NCBI GenBank assembly: GCA_026196875.1
Contig: JAPHTP010000072.1
Span: 1 to 64,000, forward strand
Length of the DNA: 64,000 nt
From: Kangiellaceae bacterium
Lineage (GTDB): Bacteria > Pseudomonadota > Gammaproteobacteria > Enterobacterales > Kangiellaceae
Reading direction: 5' to 3'
Every line of letters starts with the position of its first letter. Position 1 is the first letter of the stretch. This document shows, piece by piece, positions 56,739 through 64,000 of the stretch. The notes under the pieces were generated by a model that saw only the letters and a program-made list of their open reading frames with translations, had not been told where the DNA came from and made no database searches. Both the position numbers and the translations under genes were made by a program.

Positions 56739-58451
56739 TTATTTTCGATGCACGTGATAAATATTCAGCCAGTCACCAGCTCTTTTGTTACCTATCGCTT
56801 TGGTTAACTGCCCTTTTTGGGGATAAAAAACAAACTCACTCGTTTCTTGTTCAGCGTAGTGCTTAACTTTTTCAGAAACCACAATATCACCAGCTTCCGC
56901 CATGGCTTCTAATCTCGCCGCCATACTAACAGCACTACCTTCCAAATCAGATTGATTGGTCACTTCGTTATGTACTATGCTGACTTGCCCTAAATCAATT
57001 CCAATCCGCAATTCATATTCTGCAGCCATTAATACGTCCCTTATCATGCAAGCACATTCAACTGCGGCTTTAGCGCTACGAAAAGTCGCTCGTAAAGAAT
57101 CTCCTTCCATATTAGGATAGCTGGCTTTCCATCTTTGTAGGATTGGTTTAAGTAACCCTCTGAACAAAGATAGCTTTTCGGAAACAACACCTTCGCTCCA
57201 TTGGGTGAAATCCTTTAAATCGATAAAAATAACCGAAAAGTTTCTAACTTGATCAATTTCATGCTCCGCCGCTAACTCAAGCAAGCGAGGCCAGAACTGC
57301 TCCTTGATACCTGCCACAGCCTCTTTCAATTTCTTTTGCATATTGCGATCAGATCGTAAGGCAAGCTGAGCATACTGAATTCTACTAGCCTCCTCTTTGA
57401 GAGATATTTCTAACTCGTTTAGAGAGTAATTTCCGGATTCCTCGACCACCAAACACACCATTGCCCCGCCAGCAATGTCTTTTACTGATTTAAGCCTCAG
57501 TGCAACGCCCCAGTGGCAAGCTTGCAAGTGTTCTATCAGTATAGGTAAAGTCGCAATTTCGTTGGCGGTTAAACGAAAGTCATATTTCAACTCAATAACT
57601 AATGACTCAGCATATATTCGTTCGAATTCATTGGCCTGATATTCCGTTTTGAGAGTCCCATCTCTATCCCAACACGCTGCCAAGCAAATGATGTTTCTGA
57701 TATCCCACCCGATTGTCTCGGCATTAAAGAGTTTGGCATTGGTAATATTTGCCCGATTTAGCTTAGAACCGGATAAATCACAATCCCTAAAATCACATCC
57801 CTTTAAAATTGCCCCGTCGAAATTAAGCTTCTTAAGGCTCATACTTGAGAAATCGACATTTGAAAGGTTACTTCCTTTAAACTGCGTATCCTTGATTTCA
57901 GCATTGTTCAACAGGCAATCAGACAGGTTTGCCCCATTTAAAATAGCTTTTGATAGGTTAGCACCGCGCAGATCGACTCTTTTCAGGCTAGCGTTAGTCA
58001 TATCTTTACCCGCCAAATTCTGCTCTCTTAAGTCACAGAGGTCGAGGGTAATTCCGATTAGATTGAAACTTTGTAAGTCAACTTTAGTAAGTTCTGAATT
58101 AATAATCGACGTGTCGTCAATAACCGCAGTTAGCAAATTAACTTCTTTAAAATTGCACTTCTTAAATTCCGCAGATGTAAGATTGCTTGCTATCAACTTG
58201 GCGGACTCAAAGTCACACCCATCAAAGCTTGAGTGGCTTAGATCGGCTGAAATCAGGTTAGTATTACGAAAGTAGCAACCATCAAAATAGCAACCCACTA
58301 AATGGACATTTGAAAAATCGAGACCAGAGAAGTCAAGATCCTTAAATTCAAGATCTTCAATTACGATCTCACGTTTGCCGTGAGAATCTCTCCAACGTTG
58401 CCAGTTTTCTGGTTTAGTAAAAAAGCCGGGATCCGTTAAAACCTGGCTCAT
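56739..58451 (-). CDS. pentapeptide-repeat protein fused to a class III nucleotidyl cyclase-like domain
   Basis: Protein of 570 aa. Residues about 30-250 are pentapeptide repeats (AxLxx pattern: FSGLDF, LRGANLSKAI, LNGANLSD, FRDCDLSGSKL). A middle region (250-400) has no family I can name, beyond a helical stretch. Residues about 404-535 form a class III cyclase domain: metal Asp411 in FIDLKDFT, EGDSLRA with Asp451, RIGIDLG, and LEGSAVSMAARLE with Arg513. Compared with tmACs, the substrate-specifying Asp is kept (Asp502), but Lys is Asn447 and the Asn of VNxAAR is Ser509, so activity and substrate are open. It heads a coupled operon with the PD40 and HD-GYP genes. Confidence 0.85.
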   Translation of the reverse strand: MSQVLTDPGFFTKPENWQRWRDSHGKREIVIEDLEFKDLDFSGLDFSNVHLVGCYFDGCYFRNTNLISADLSHSSFDGCDFESAKLIASNLTSAEFKKCNFKEVNLLTAVIDDTSIINSELTKVDLQSFNLIGITLDLCDLREQNLAGKDMTNASLKRVDLRGANLSKAILNGANLSDCLLNNAEIKDTQFKGSNLSNVDFSSMSLKKLNFDGAILKGCDFRDCDLSGSKLNRANITNAKLFNAETIGWDIRNIICLAACWDRDGTLKTEYQANEFERIYAESLVIELKYDFRLTANEIATLPILIEHLQACHWGVALRLKSVKDIAGGAMVCLVVEESGNYSLNELEISLKEEASRIQYAQLALRSDRNMQKKLKEAVAGIKEQFWPRLLELAAEHEIDQVRNFSVIFIDLKDFTQWSEGVVSEKLSLFRGLLKPILQRWKASYPNMEGDSLRATFRSAKAAVECACMIRDVLMAAEYELRIGIDLGQVSIVHNEVTNQSDLEGSAVSMAARLEAMAEAGDIVVSEKVKHYAEQETSEFVFYPQKGQLTKAIGNKRAGDWLNIYHVHRK

Positions 58452-58558
58452 TGTGCATTCCAGTCTTGCATGTTTTTTCCAACCCGTTAATCGCTTTATT
58501 ATTTGCGCGGTTATTATTCGATTGTAATTTTAATTAGCTCATTCGGCATTTTAAGTAT

Positions 58559-58611
58559 GCATCCTAGGCTAATTCTTCGATTTTAATCGAATCTTGGCCT
58601 AGATACCATGC
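58559..58611. repeat. nested palindrome in the divergent region; rest of 58452-58754 without gene
   Basis: Concentric inverted repeats: TTCGATT-TT-AATCGAA inside, CTAGGC/GCCTAG around it, GCAT/ATGC outermost, all nearly on one axis (58583-58585). It lies between the divergent cyclase-fusion and AhpD-like genes, 108 bp before the former's start. A TTCGATT copy recurs near 58517. It could be a regulator site. No other gene is seen in this 303-bp gap. Confidence 0.5.
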
Positions 58612-58754
58612 TGATTGTCGAAATTAATCCAGAGACTTCAACCACCTATACAGTTTTCGAGCCCAATCAACACAATTAGGATATTGAGTTTATTCTTTCG
58701 TTAGTTATGATAAAAACAGTTTGAGACCATCGAATATAGGATCGTAAAAAACTT

Positions 58755-59132
58755 ATGTCACATCCATTTGAAGAATTCAGAGAAAAGCGCCAACAAGGAA
58801 ATGAAAGGCTTTTAGACACCAAAAATTTGGTTACAAAGCGCTTTGTTTCTCTAGATAAACAAGCATACAGTGATGGTGCCTTACCAGCGGAAACTAAAGA
58901 GTTAATGGCTTTAACTGCATCAATGGTTTTAAGATGTAATGATTGTATCGACTATCACTTGGAAACAACGGTAAAGCTAGGATTTAACCGCGAGCAAATC
59001 GACGAAGCTATTGGTATAGCAATGCTCGTAGGCGGCTCTATAGTAATCCCGCACGCTCGCCATGCAGCTCAGAGCTTGGACTTTCTGTTTGCCGAAAAAT
59101 CCAAGTTTGACAAAAGCAACGAAGATGAATAA
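58755..59132 (+). CDS. carboxymuconolactone decarboxylase/AhpD family protein
   Basis: Protein of 125 aa of the AhpD-like alkylhydroperoxidase fold. The redox motif CNDCIDYH (CxxCxxxH) lies near residue 60, followed by the helix TVKLGFNREQIDEAIGIAMLVGGS and a HARHA motif. Members reduce peroxides with thioredoxin-type partners. The stop codon (TAA, 59130-59132) directly abuts that of uvrB on the other strand with no gap. It is divergent from the cyclase fusion gene. Whether it is active cannot be judged beyond the intact CxxC. Confidence 0.92.
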   Translation: MSHPFEEFREKRQQGNERLLDTKNLVTKRFVSLDKQAYSDGALPAETKELMALTASMVLRCNDCIDYHLETTVKLGFNREQIDEAIGIAMLVGGSIVIPHARHAAQSLDFLFAEKSKFDKSNEDE

Positions 59133-61130
59133 TTATTTAAACAGCTGCTCTCGTAATTCAGCAATCTGATCTCGGTATTTAGCCGCTAGTTCAAACTCAA
59201 GATTTTTAGCGGCTTCCAGCATCGCTTTTTCGAGTCTAGCTATTGATTTTCCAGCGTCGTTAGCTGTCTCAACAGAGTATTTTGCAGATGGTTCTGCAGT
59301 TTTTCTTTTTGATTTCTTAGATTCTTTGTCCCTACCGGACTGCATAATGTCACTAATTTTCTTAGACACACCTTTAGGTGTAATTCCGTTTTCAACATTA
59401 AAATCGTGTTGGATTTGACGACGGCGGTTGGTCTCTCCAATTGCTCTTTCCATTGAGCCAGTGATTCTATCGGCATATAAGATGGCTTTCCCAGATAAGT
59501 TTCTTGCTGCGCGGCCAATAGTCTGAATTAGTGAACGTTCTGAGCGTAAAAACCCTTCTTTGTCAGAATCCAGGATAGCCACTAACGAGACTTCAGGCAT
59601 ATCTAATCCTTCTCGTAAGAGATTAATTCCCACTAGCGCATCAAACTCTCCTTTACGCAGATCTCGGATAATTTCCATGCGTTCCACGGTATCTATATCG
59701 GAGTGTAAATACCTAACTCTGGTCCCATGTTCATTTAGGTACTCAGTAAGATCTTCAGCCATACGTTTAGTTAGTGTAGTAACCAATACCCTTTCACTTT
59801 TAGCTGCTCTTTCGGTAATTTCCGAAAGTAAATCGTCAACTTGGGTAGCAACAGGCCTAACTTCAACTTCGGGATCGAGTAAACCAGTTGGTCTCACTAC
59901 CTGTTCAACTATTGCACCAGAGTGCTCTTTTTCGTAGTTGGCAGGTGTGGCAGAGACAAAAATTGTTTGAGGGGCCAATTTCTCGAACTCTTCAAACTTT
60001 AGCGGTCTGTTATCTAACGCTGATGGAAGTCTGAATCCATACTCCACCAAAGTCTCCTTACGCGAGCGATCGCCTTTATACATTGCACCTATTTGAGACA
60101 CCATGACATGTGACTCATCAATAACCAATAATGCGTCCGCCGGTAAATAATCTAACAAGGTTGGCGGATGTTCGCCGGGGTTTCTTCCTGATAAAAACCG
60201 CGAATAGTTTTCGATACCGGAGCAATATCCCAGTTCTTGCATCATTTCGATATCAAACCGAACTCTTTGCTCTAATCGCTGGTGCTCAATCAATTTATTA
60301 TTTTCTTTAAGGTGTATTAAACGATCAGCAAGTTCAACCTTTATCTTTTCAATAGCATCCAACAAAGTTTGTCGGGCTGTTACGTAATGAGATTTTGGAT
60401 AAATAGTTACCCGAGATAATTTTTTAATTACTTCACCTGTAAGCGGATCAAAACTACTCAGAGAATCTACTTCGTCATCAAACAATTCGATTCTTATCGC
60501 ATACCGGTCTGACTCTGCAGGAAAAATATCGATAACATCCCCTCTTACCCTATAAGTTGCCCGCTGCAACTCCATATCATTACGCGTAAATTGTAGTTCA
60601 GCTAACTTTCTTAAAATTGTTCGCTGATCGACGGTGTCACCTGGCTTTAGATGCATAACCATTGAGTGAAATTGCTTAGGATCCCCCAGACCGTATATAG
60701 CAGATACCGATGCGACTATTATGGCATCCCTGCGTTCTAGTAATGCTCTGGTCGCTGAAAGTCTCATTTGTTCTATATGGTCATTAATAGATGCATCTTT
60801 CTCAATAAAAGTATCGCTGCTAGGTACATATGCTTCCGGCTGATAATAGTCATAATAGGACACAAAATACTCAACCGCGTTATTGGGGAAAAACTCTTTC
60901 ATCTCTCCATAAAGCTGCGCTGCAAGGGTTTTGTTCGGTGCAAGCACGATTGTTGGCCGGCCTGTCTGTTGAACCACATTTGCTACTGTGAATGTTTTCC
61001 CAGAACCGGTAACACCAAGCAAAGTCTGGTGAGACAAGCCATCAGATAAACCCTCGATGAGTTGCTGAATTGCTTTTGGTTGGTCTCCGGCGGGCTTAAA
61101 CGCGGAGTTAAGTGCAAATTTATCGACCAT
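59133..61130 (-). CDS. uvrB: excinuclease ABC subunit B
   Basis: Central subunit of nucleotide excision repair. The 665-aa protein has the Walker A motif GVTGSGKTF near residue 40, the VIDESH box, QTIGRAARN near 545, the beta-hairpin region, and the C-terminal UVR domain that binds UvrC ([24 protein letters not shown]). Length is normal. No LexA-type operator was clear in the 250 bp upstream. It is convergent with the AhpD-like gene, with zero bases between the stop codons. Confidence 0.98.
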   Translation of the reverse strand: MVDKFALNSAFKPAGDQPKAIQQLIEGLSDGLSHQTLLGVTGSGKTFTVANVVQQTGRPTIVLAPNKTLAAQLYGEMKEFFPNNAVEYFVSYYDYYQPEAYVPSSDTFIEKDASINDHIEQMRLSATRALLERRDAIIVASVSAIYGLGDPKQFHSMVMHLKPGDTVDQRTILRKLAELQFTRNDMELQRATYRVRGDVIDIFPAESDRYAIRIELFDDEVDSLSSFDPLTGEVIKKLSRVTIYPKSHYVTARQTLLDAIEKIKVELADRLIHLKENNKLIEHQRLEQRVRFDIEMMQELGYCSGIENYSRFLSGRNPGEHPPTLLDYLPADALLVIDESHVMVSQIGAMYKGDRSRKETLVEYGFRLPSALDNRPLKFEEFEKLAPQTIFVSATPANYEKEHSGAIVEQVVRPTGLLDPEVEVRPVATQVDDLLSEITERAAKSERVLVTTLTKRMAEDLTEYLNEHGTRVRYLHSDIDTVERMEIIRDLRKGEFDALVGINLLREGLDMPEVSLVAILDSDKEGFLRSERSLIQTIGRAARNLSGKAILYADRITGSMERAIGETNRRRQIQHDFNVENGITPKGVSKKISDIMQSGRDKESKKSKRKTAEPSAKYSVETANDAGKSIARLEKAMLEAAKNLEFELAAKYRDQIAELREQLFK

Positions 61131-61323
61131 AGACTCTAATTTGGTTGTTAAAACATGAATATGTATTACAAGTGGATGCCTATTTTAGCGGAAACTGGGT
61201 CATTACAATAGAGATGGAACGACATCAACTTTACTAAACTGACTAGTTTTCGATCGCCTTGAACAGAATTTGAACGAAAAAACCGCTTATTTACAAAGAT
61301 TTTAGTTTTTTTAATATTCACAG

Positions 61324-61352
61324 TTGACCGCTAAGAAAATCTTCATTATTAT
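61324..61352 (+). promoter_or_regulatory. sigma-70 promoter of tRNA-Asn
   Basis: TTGACC at 61324-61329, 17-bp spacer, TATTAT at 61347-61352, then a GC-rich TGCGCTCG discriminator, 28 bp before the tRNA-Asn 5' end. Confidence 0.85.
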
Positions 61353-61380
61353 TGCGCTCGCTCTCAAGGAGAGACATTCT

Positions 61381-61457
61381 TCCCCCTTAGCTCAGTTGGT
61401 TAGAGCGACGGACTGTTAATCCGCAGGTCCCCCGTTCGAGTCGGGGAGGGGGAGCCA
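61381..61457 (+). tRNA. tRNA-Asn (GTT)
   Basis: 77-nt cloverleaf with encoded CCA: acceptor TCCCCCT pairs with AGGGGGA, D-loop AGCTCAGTTGGTTAGAGC, anticodon loop CTGTTAA gives GTT, T-loop CGTTCGAGTCG. Followed by a strong terminator. Confidence 0.98.
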
Positions 61458-61480
61458 AATAGTCAAATGAAGACATTTCG

Positions 61481-61508
61481 AAAAAAGCCGCTACTAGCGG
61501 CTTTTTTT
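61481..61508 (+). terminator. rho-independent terminator of tRNA-Asn
   Basis: AAAAAAGCCGCT/AGCGGCTTTTTT stem with an ACT loop and seven T residues. Confidence 0.93.
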
Positions 61509-61619
61509 GTATTAGAGCTTTTTTGTACTAATAAACCAGCTGTTCTTGCCTATAAAAGCTAGTAAACCTGCGTATAATAATCTCCTTTCTCTTACAGCGA
61601 AACTAATTAAAATAATCAA

Positions 61620-62246
61620 ATGAAACAGCAATTAACTAGCCTCGGTAAATTCATCGGTTTAAATCTAGATTTCAAACCCAGAGAATTTATTCTAATAGGT
61701 ATCATTGCTTTAGTTGCGACAATAATTATGCTGTTAGGTGACCAGGCTATCCACCTCCTTAGATACCAGCACAAGGAGGTTTCCGAAGGCGAACTGTGGC
61801 GACTTGTTACTGCCAATTTTACCCACAGCGGATGGAATCATTGGTTGTTGAACTTTACTGGTTTAGTATTAATCGACTATTTATTTCAACCGGTTATCAG
61901 TCAATCTCAAAGAACCAGATTGCTAGTTTTTTGTATAGTTTTAAATACCGTATTCTTGCATTTGTTTATGCAGTTGAGCTGGTATGTCGGTTTATCGGGG
62001 GCTTTACATGGATATTTAATCGGTGGTGCCCTTCTCTCTTGGTCAAAAGCTAAAATGATGAACACTGTCATAGTCACTGTGGTAACTATCAAGCTGGTAG
62101 CTGAACTTGGCTGGGAGATTAACCGGAGCACCGCGGAATTCATAGGCGCAAATGTCGTAGAAGAGGCTCACTTGGCAGGCAGTGTTGCGGCGCTAATATA
62201 TGCACTCATATTCTATATTGGCCAAAAAATAAAAAAAGGCGCCTAA
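61620..62246 (+). CDS. rrtA: rhombosortase (rhomboid-family GlyGly-CTERM protease)
   Basis: Membrane protease of 208 aa with about six helices. The rhomboid catalytic motif is YVGLSGALHG (Ser) and the second catalytic residue is the His in EEAHLAGS; HSGWNHWLLN near residue 70 is the conserved first-loop motif. This pattern is typical of rhombosortase, which cleaves proteins with a GlyGly-CTERM tail for export or lipidation. No GlyGly-CTERM protein is seen in the window. The stop codon sits in the loop of its terminator (62234-62257). Confidence 0.88.
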   Translation: MKQQLTSLGKFIGLNLDFKPREFILIGIIALVATIIMLLGDQAIHLLRYQHKEVSEGELWRLVTANFTHSGWNHWLLNFTGLVLIDYLFQPVISQSQRTRLLVFCIVLNTVFLHLFMQLSWYVGLSGALHGYLIGGALLSWSKAKMMNTVIVTVVTIKLVAELGWEINRSTAEFIGANVVEEAHLAGSVAALIYALIFYIGQKIKKGA

Positions 62247-62257
62247 AGGCGCCTTTT
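62234..62257. terminator. bidirectional terminator overlapping the rrtA stop
   Basis: AAAAGGCGCC/GGCGCCTTTT perfect stem with a TAAA loop that contains the rrtA TAA stop; shared with the convergent comEA-like gene, which ends 32 bp away. Confidence 0.9.
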
Positions 62258-62288
62258 CACTAATTAAGTTCAGTTAATTAAGTTCCGT

Positions 62289-62597
62289 TTACTTCAGAAT
62301 GATTCGTTTCTCATTCTTAGCAATTGTCGCTACACCGATCCCTTTAACCGAAGCCAGCTCTTCAATTTTGTTAAACTTTCCATGCTTGCGTCGATAATCA
62401 ACGATAGCCTCAGCTTTTTTCATTCCAACTCCGGTTAACGCGCTCGCAATTTCCTTTGCTCCAGCAGTGTTAACATTAATACGCTGTTGTTTAACAACTT
62501 TCGCAGAATTGGCTTTCGCGTTCACTTTAGCTTCAACGGCCATTGAATTAAAAGAAAGACCGACCAACGCAACTAAAACAAATACTAACTTCTTCAT
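62289..62597 (-). CDS. ComEA-like helix-hairpin-helix protein, exported
   Basis: Protein of 102 aa with a signal peptide (KLVFVLVALVGLSFNSMA) and a C-terminal pair of helix-hairpin-helix motifs (INVNTAGAKEIASALTGVGMKKAEAIVDYR, with FNKIEELASVKGIG). The HhH pair binds DNA; ComEA-type proteins receive DNA in the periplasm during natural transformation. The short, single-domain form is widespread in gammaproteobacteria, and transformability cannot be inferred from it alone. It faces rrtA across a strong terminator. Confidence 0.9.
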   Translation of the reverse strand: MKKLVFVLVALVGLSFNSMAVEAKVNAKANSAKVVKQQRINVNTAGAKEIASALTGVGMKKAEAIVDYRRKHGKFNKIEELASVKGIGVATIAKNEKRIILK

Positions 62598-62676
62598 TCT
62601 TCACTCCTTGAAATGATATTACTTTTTTGTGTGCCTCACTGGCGATTTAGAATGTATCGTAACTTAAGATTCGTTT

Positions 62677-63387
62677 CTAGTGGATTGCAATAGATTCAGA
62701 TATTTCGCACAAACTTTTCAGCGGATCGGCGGCCTGCGTAATCGGCCGGCCAATAACTAAATAACTAGAACCAGCTTTCAAGGCTTTTTCAGGGGTCATA
62801 ATTCGAGATTGATCCCCCTGCTCACTACCGATAGGTCGAATGCCAGGTGTTACTAAATTAAAATCCTCACCTAATTCAGTACGTAACTCTGATGCCTCCT
62901 GAGCAGAACAAACCACCCCATCAAGTCCCGAATCTTTTGCCATTTTGGCAAAGTGAATAACTTGCTGCTTGATATCCCTTTGGTAACCAATACCTAAAAA
63001 CTGTTGCTCATCCATACTCGTTAAAATTGTGACGCCCGTTAAAAGCGGTCTTTCAGAACCATAACTCGCTAAGGCATCTGCAGCAGCTCCCATCATTTTA
63101 GCTCCGCCGCTGGCGTGCACGTTAACCATCCATACGCCGAGTTCAGCGGCTGCTTTGCAAGCTTTTGCGACGGTATTAGGGATATCATGAAACTTAAGGT
63201 CAAGAAAAACGGGAAAGCCCTTTGCTGTTAAGGATTTGACCCAATCAGGACCAAACAAAGTGAACATTTCTTTGCCGACTTTTAACTTGCAAAGTGAAGG
63301 ATCTAATTTATCAACTAGCGCTTCAGCTTTTTGAATATTATCAAAATCAAGAGCGACAATAATTTTTGAATCATTATTAACTGGCAT
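62677..63387 (-). CDS. pyrF: orotidine 5'-phosphate decarboxylase
   Basis: Last step of UMP synthesis: decarboxylation of OMP. The 236-aa protein has the catalytic [11 protein letters not shown] motif (Asp-Lys-x-x-x-Asp), [16 protein letters not shown] and VTPGIRP, all typical. It lies 7 bp after lapB on the same strand, the conserved lapB-pyrF arrangement of gammaproteobacteria. Confidence 0.98.
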   Translation of the reverse strand: MPVNNDSKIIVALDFDNIQKAEALVDKLDPSLCKLKVGKEMFTLFGPDWVKSLTAKGFPVFLDLKFHDIPNTVAKACKAAAELGVWMVNVHASGGAKMMGAAADALASYGSERPLLTGVTILTSMDEQQFLGIGYQRDIKQQVIHFAKMAKDSGLDGVVCSAQEASELRTELGEDFNLVTPGIRPIGSEQGDQSRIMTPEKALKAGSSYLVIGRPITQAADPLKSLCEISESIAIH

Positions 63388-63394
63388 AAACTGA

Positions 63395-64000
63395 CTACTC
63401 CCCTTCTATGCCTTGAATTGGTTTTACACTGCCCCAGGTTTTGCAGCCCGGACATTGCCAAAAAAGAGACTTGGAATCGAACCCACAGTGATTACAGTGA
63501 TATACAGGCTTATTCTGTAACAGCTTTGACACCACACCTTTAAGCATTTCTAAACTCGGTCTCGCATTTTCACTGGCATGTTTTAAGTGCAAGTCAATGA
63601 GCTTTAACAAGCCTTTAATAGACGGATGTTCCACCATTTGCCGGGCAATGAAATCAGCCGCAGCTTTGTCTCCATCGTTAGTTTGAATTTCTTCTGCATA
63701 GGATAGCAGTGTAGATGCCCCAGCCCCTGCTTCAATTGCAGACTGCATGAAGCCGATAAATCCTTTTTTATCATTCAAATGGCTAAAACAGGCCCTAACA
63801 TTGTCTATCGCCTCCGGTAACAGCTCAACATCTTGTCGAACTAGCTCACGATAGGATTTTATCGATTGCTTATAGCGACCATTAGAGAAGTGAATATTTC
63901 CACTGATAAGCATTGCCCTTACACAATACGGATCAACTTGTAGCGCTTTTTTAACTTGATGACTAGCTTCGCGAAAAGACTGAGCATACAAAGCTTTTTC
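63395..64000 (-). CDS. lapB: lipopolysaccharide assembly protein B (5' end outside window)
   Basis: Inner-membrane-linked TPR protein that controls LpxC stability and so LPS synthesis. The frame runs open to the window edge with no start, so only the C-terminal 200 or so of about 390 residues are seen. Visible are TPR helices ([31 protein letters not shown]) and the C-terminal rubredoxin-like metal site with CNHCG and CPGC. pyrF follows 7 bp after. The missing N-terminus would hold the membrane anchor. Confidence 0.95.
   Translation of the reverse strand, partial: EKALYAQSFREASHQVKKALQVDPYCVRAMLISGNIHFSNGRYKQSIKSYRELVRQDVELLPEAIDNVRACFSHLNDKKGFIGFMQSAIEAGAGASTLLSYAEEIQTNDGDKAAADFIARQMVEHPSIKGLLKLIDLHLKHASENARPSLEMLKGVVSKLLQNKPVYHCNHCGFDSKSLFWQCPGCKTWGSVKPIQGIEGE

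Noticed and set aside
61131-61323. Search for a LexA box upstream of uvrB
   Set aside because: No CTG-N10-CAG match close to the start was found by eye, so SOS control was not claimed.

Overview
The window is a stretch of chromosome from a moderately AT-rich Gram-negative bacterium, most likely a marine-type gammaproteobacterium. The evidence is the gammaproteobacterial set zipA, smrA, hflD, lapB-pyrF, tmcA, cysZ and rhombosortase, the five-step histidine pathway gene hutF, and the prolyl oligopeptidase, DUF885, DUF5916 and DUF481 families common in peptide-degrading marine genera. The exact genus (a Kangiella/Aliikangiella-like lineage is my guess) is inference. I see no insertion sequence, prophage, CRISPR array or rRNA operon; three tRNA genes are present.

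Layout. 1-2.4 kb: divergent hutF and hutI (histidine degradation). 2.4-5.9 kb: a DUF2237 gene, then an SDR dehydrogenase and a secreted DJ-1/PfpI-like protein divergent from a LysR regulator. 6-9.8 kb: a DUF5916 outer-membrane-type protein and an M14 carboxypeptidase. 10.1-13.4 kb: a tightly coupled operon of two bacterial PH-domain membrane proteins and a secreted pyroglutamyl-peptidase-like protein whose catalytic Cys is Ser. 13.4-20.5 kb: nth, a small OstA-like exported protein, moaC-moaD-moaE-rsuA, nudJ-mnmA-hflD, a degenerate GGDEF protein and a small membrane protein. 20.6-25.2 kb: prpB-prpC, class I fumarase, tRNA-Ala and tRNA-Glu. 25.4-37 kb: S9 peptidase, ligA, zipA, smc, a probable 52-codon gene coupled to cysZ, and smrA. 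37-44 kb: an M56-TonB/BlaI sensor-repressor pair, PilZ, DUF885 peptidase and SDR genes, and two orphan small genes. 44-52 kb: acyl-CoA synthetase, grxD, sodB, tmcA, an MBL hydrolase and DUF481. 52-59 kb: a second DUF5916 protein and a three-gene signalling operon (pentapeptide-repeat/class III cyclase fusion, beta-propeller protein, HD-GYP phosphodiesterase). 59-64 kb: AhpD-like protein, uvrB, tRNA-Asn, rhombosortase, ComEA-like protein, pyrF and the 3' end of lapB.

How the genes work together. Much of the window is housekeeping (DNA repair and replication: nth, ligA, uvrB, smc, smrA; division: zipA; tRNA modification: mnmA, tmcA; molybdopterin: moaCDE). Peptide and amino-acid use is prominent (hut, S9, M14, DUF885, M56). 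The methylcitrate genes prpB and prpC lie beside a fumarase. Two places look least described: the PH-domain/Ser-variant peptidase-like operon at 10.1-13.4 kb and the cyclase/propeller/HD-GYP operon at 54.5-58.5 kb. Several strong hairpins separate convergent genes, and the tRNA promoters have near-consensus sigma-70 elements.
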